64,000 nt of DNA from JANQRX01 sp963663975. GTDB lineage: Bacteria > Pseudomonadota > Alphaproteobacteria > Rhizobiales > Kaistiaceae. Below, one piece after another: positions 62,545-64,000 of the stretch; the first letter of the stretch is position 1; each line of letters starts with the position of its first letter. The notes below the pieces were generated by a model. That model saw nothing but the letters and a program-made list of their open reading frames with translations. It did no database searches and was not told the origin of the DNA. The stretch lies in assembly GCA_963663975.2 (NCBI GenBank), contig CAXXRA010000015.1:1240001-1304000 (forward strand), given 5' to 3'. The translations under genes were made by a program, and so were the position numbers.

Positions 62545-63514
62545 GGGATTCCCTCAGGATCAGCCGACCGCCGCGCGTTCCCTGACGCGCGTTGATCACC
62601 ACCGCGGTGATGATGGCAGCGCCCGAAACGGCGTTTTGCCAGAACGGCGAGATGTGGATGACCGGCAACGCGTTGTTGACGACACCGATGAACAGCGCGC
62701 CCAAAATGGCGCCGGGGACGGTGCCGATGCCACCGGCGATGGCGACGCCGCCGATGACGCAGGCGGCCACCACCTGGAGTTCGAAGCCGGCGGCGATTTC
62801 GGTGTAGGCGATGGCGAAACGCGAAATCCACAGATAGCCGGCGAGGCCGGCCAGAGTTCCGCAGATGCAAAAGGCGATGAATTGGGTGCGGCCGACATCG
62901 AGCCCGGCATAGACCGCCGCGACCGGGTTGCCGCCGACGGCGTGAAACGCCCGCCCCTGGCGCGTGAACCGCATGAACAGATAGACGGCGACGCCAATCG
63001 TGATGGCGGTCCACGACAGCAGCGGCAGCCCGAGAAAAACGGTGCGCGGCAAAGCGAGAAATCCCGGCGTCATCTCGTGCGAGTTCACCCATGTGCCGCC
63101 GCCGGAAACGATGAAGATCATGCCGCGGTAGATCGCCAGCGTGCCCAACGTCACCACGATCGGCGGAATGCCCACCTTCCAGACAAAAAAGCCGTTGAAA
63201 GCGCCGAGGCCGAAGCCGGCGGCGGCGGCAATCAGGGGCAGGAGCAGCACCGGAAATTCGGGGTAGGTGGCGTTGATCATGGCCACGATCATGCCGGTCA
63301 GGGCGAGATTGGCGGCCACCGACAGGTCGATGCAGCGCGACAGGATGACGATCATCTGGCCAAGCGCCAGAATGATCAGGATCGAGGTGTCGTTGAAGAT
63401 CCCGCGCAGATTGGACGGCGCGATATAGGTCGGCCGGATGGCGGTGACGATGATGATCAGCCCGAGGATCACCGTGGCCAGGACCAGGTCGCGATTGCGG
63501 GCTAGAAAGCCCAT
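62531..63514 (-). CDS. Sugar ABC transporter permease 1 (RbsC/RhaP-like)
   Basis: 327 residues, about ten helices. Features are NLRGIFNDTSILIILALGQM with IVILSRCIDLSVAANLALTG, GLGAFNGFFVWKVGIPPIVV with TLGTLAIYRGMIFIVSGGG, and VIGGVAIAGGIGTVPGAILG. The FNDTSILIILALGQM region is like RhaP. The ATG is preceded directly by CTAG and an IS481 end, so the native leader has been displaced as for the permease at 37560. Confidence 0.88.
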   Translation of the reverse strand: MGFLARNRDLVLATVILGLIIIVTAIRPTYIAPSNLRGIFNDTSILIILALGQMIVILSRCIDLSVAANLALTGMIVAMINATYPEFPVLLLPLIAAAAGFGLGAFNGFFVWKVGIPPIVVTLGTLAIYRGMIFIVSGGGTWVNSHEMTPGFLALPRTVFLGLPLLSWTAITIGVAVYLFMRFTRQGRAFHAVGGNPVAAVYAGLDVGRTQFIAFCICGTLAGLAGYLWISRFAIAYTEIAAGFELQVVAACVIGGVAIAGGIGTVPGAILGALFIGVVNNALPVIHISPFWQNAVSGAAIITAVVINARQGTRGGRLILRESHGGT

Positions 63515-64000
63515 CTAGATGTGAAGCTTCAGGACAGGTTGTCCGGTTCAGGTCCGAGTCGAGCTGATTGCTGTTTGTCGATTGCCAGGCTGTCAGTGGG
63601 GTCGATGCCAGTTGTACCGAATGCTGACATTTCGGCAGATCTGCTTTTCGCTGGTCTTAGTTGCCGAATTCGGTCGAGAGGCCCATGGTCTCGCAACATT
63701 GTCATGGATGAAGCGTTCGGCCTTGACGAAGGCTCAGGCGTGTACCGTCGGGTTTGGTGCGGATATGCTTGATGGTGAGCCTTCGCGCGGAGGGCATTGC
63801 CGAAGGCCTTGCCGACCGGTCCTCCATGCCCCATTCCTCGCCAACGCGGGTGATGGTAACGCCGAGGGTGCCACCGTAGCGTTACGGCGGCTTCGAGGTC
63901 TTGCGCACGGCGCTTTCCTTTTTCACGCAGGACCACATGTCGGCAAAGCCGATGCGGGAACTCGGCCTCAGCCGATGGCGACGTGGACATACTCCCAACC
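63515..64000 (-). mobile_element. Third IS481 sequence, scrambled
   Basis: From CTAGATGTGAAGCTTCA onward the sequence follows the reverse complement of IS481 copies 1 and 2, position by position, but short blocks are replaced by the forward-strand sequence of the same element (for example GGTCGAGAGGCCCATGG, CGCGGAGGGCATTGCC, GACCGGTCCTCCATGCCCCA, CACGCAGGACCACAT, AACTCGGCCTCAGCC). No natural process readily produces this; it looks like a mixed consensus of both orientations. No functional transposase frame survives. Confidence 0.75.

Overview
The window is high-GC DNA from an alphaproteobacterium, most likely of the Hyphomicrobiales (Rhizobiales). Three things point there: the minus-strand order aroA-cmk-rpsA-sppA-ihfB-lapA-trpF-trpB-trpA-accD-folC, the hsp20-DUF1150 pair, and a RIME-like intergenic element near 28.7 kb. 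No species can be named from the sequence.

Layout. 0-2.9 kb: an arylacetyl-CoA ligase (paaK-like) divergent from a DpgC-like, cofactor-independent dioxygenase of the crotonase superfamily. 2.9-8.1 kb: an accessory block with a MITE, an IS1380 scrap, an IS21 element with a frameshifted istA, decayed genes and two unknowns. 8.1-19.5 kb: the conserved housekeeping run. 19.6-24.2 kb: a TIGR02300 protein, tRNA-Ala(GGC) with a strong terminator, a prophage-like scrap with a 34-codon membrane peptide, HAD, XRE and GNAT genes. 24.2-28.5 kb: a 679-residue secreted protein, a Gfo/Idh oxidoreductase, and an hsp20-DUF1150 operon with an RpoH-type promoter and a ROSE-type RNA thermometer. 28.5-40 kb: a nucleoside uptake and salvage locus (cdd-punA-deoA divergent from a BMP-type ABC transporter) hit by two copies of one IS481-family element, then glucokinase. 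40-49 kb: a Tad-like surface and c-di-GMP region (two TadE-like proteins, FecR-domain protein, CHASE2-PAS-GGDEF-EAL protein, TadG/VWA protein, broken tadE). 48.9-51.7 kb: a second, different IS21 element. 51.7-58.1 kb: AhpD-like protein, methyltransferase, coxG-coxS-coxM without coxL, two RNA methyltransferases, lspA. 58.3-59.7 kb: an IS110/IS1111-type element. 59.9-63.5 kb: EamA transporter, truncated sugar dehydrogenase, two sugar ABC permeases. 63.5-64 kb: a scrambled IS481 sequence.

Two themes run through the window. First, a small non-autonomous element (MITE; five copies, full or partial) has inserted at TA dinucleotides. In four copies the joined TAG is the stop codon of the adjacent gene, and the GAAAGGG at its ends lies where a Shine-Dalgarno sequence would be for trpA and, before an IS481 insertion, for an ABC permease. 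The IS481 element uses CTAG sites, and its transposase stop codon lies in the flanking CTAG; in one copy this TAG is directly followed by the ATG of the permease. Second, many genes carry a single-base frameshift (istA, rpsA tail, deoA, fecR-like, tadE-like, the lysR remnant). Two places (6.6-6.8 kb and 63.5-64 kb) look like interleaved consensus of two different sequences, so part of the apparent gene decay may be assembly or sequencing error.
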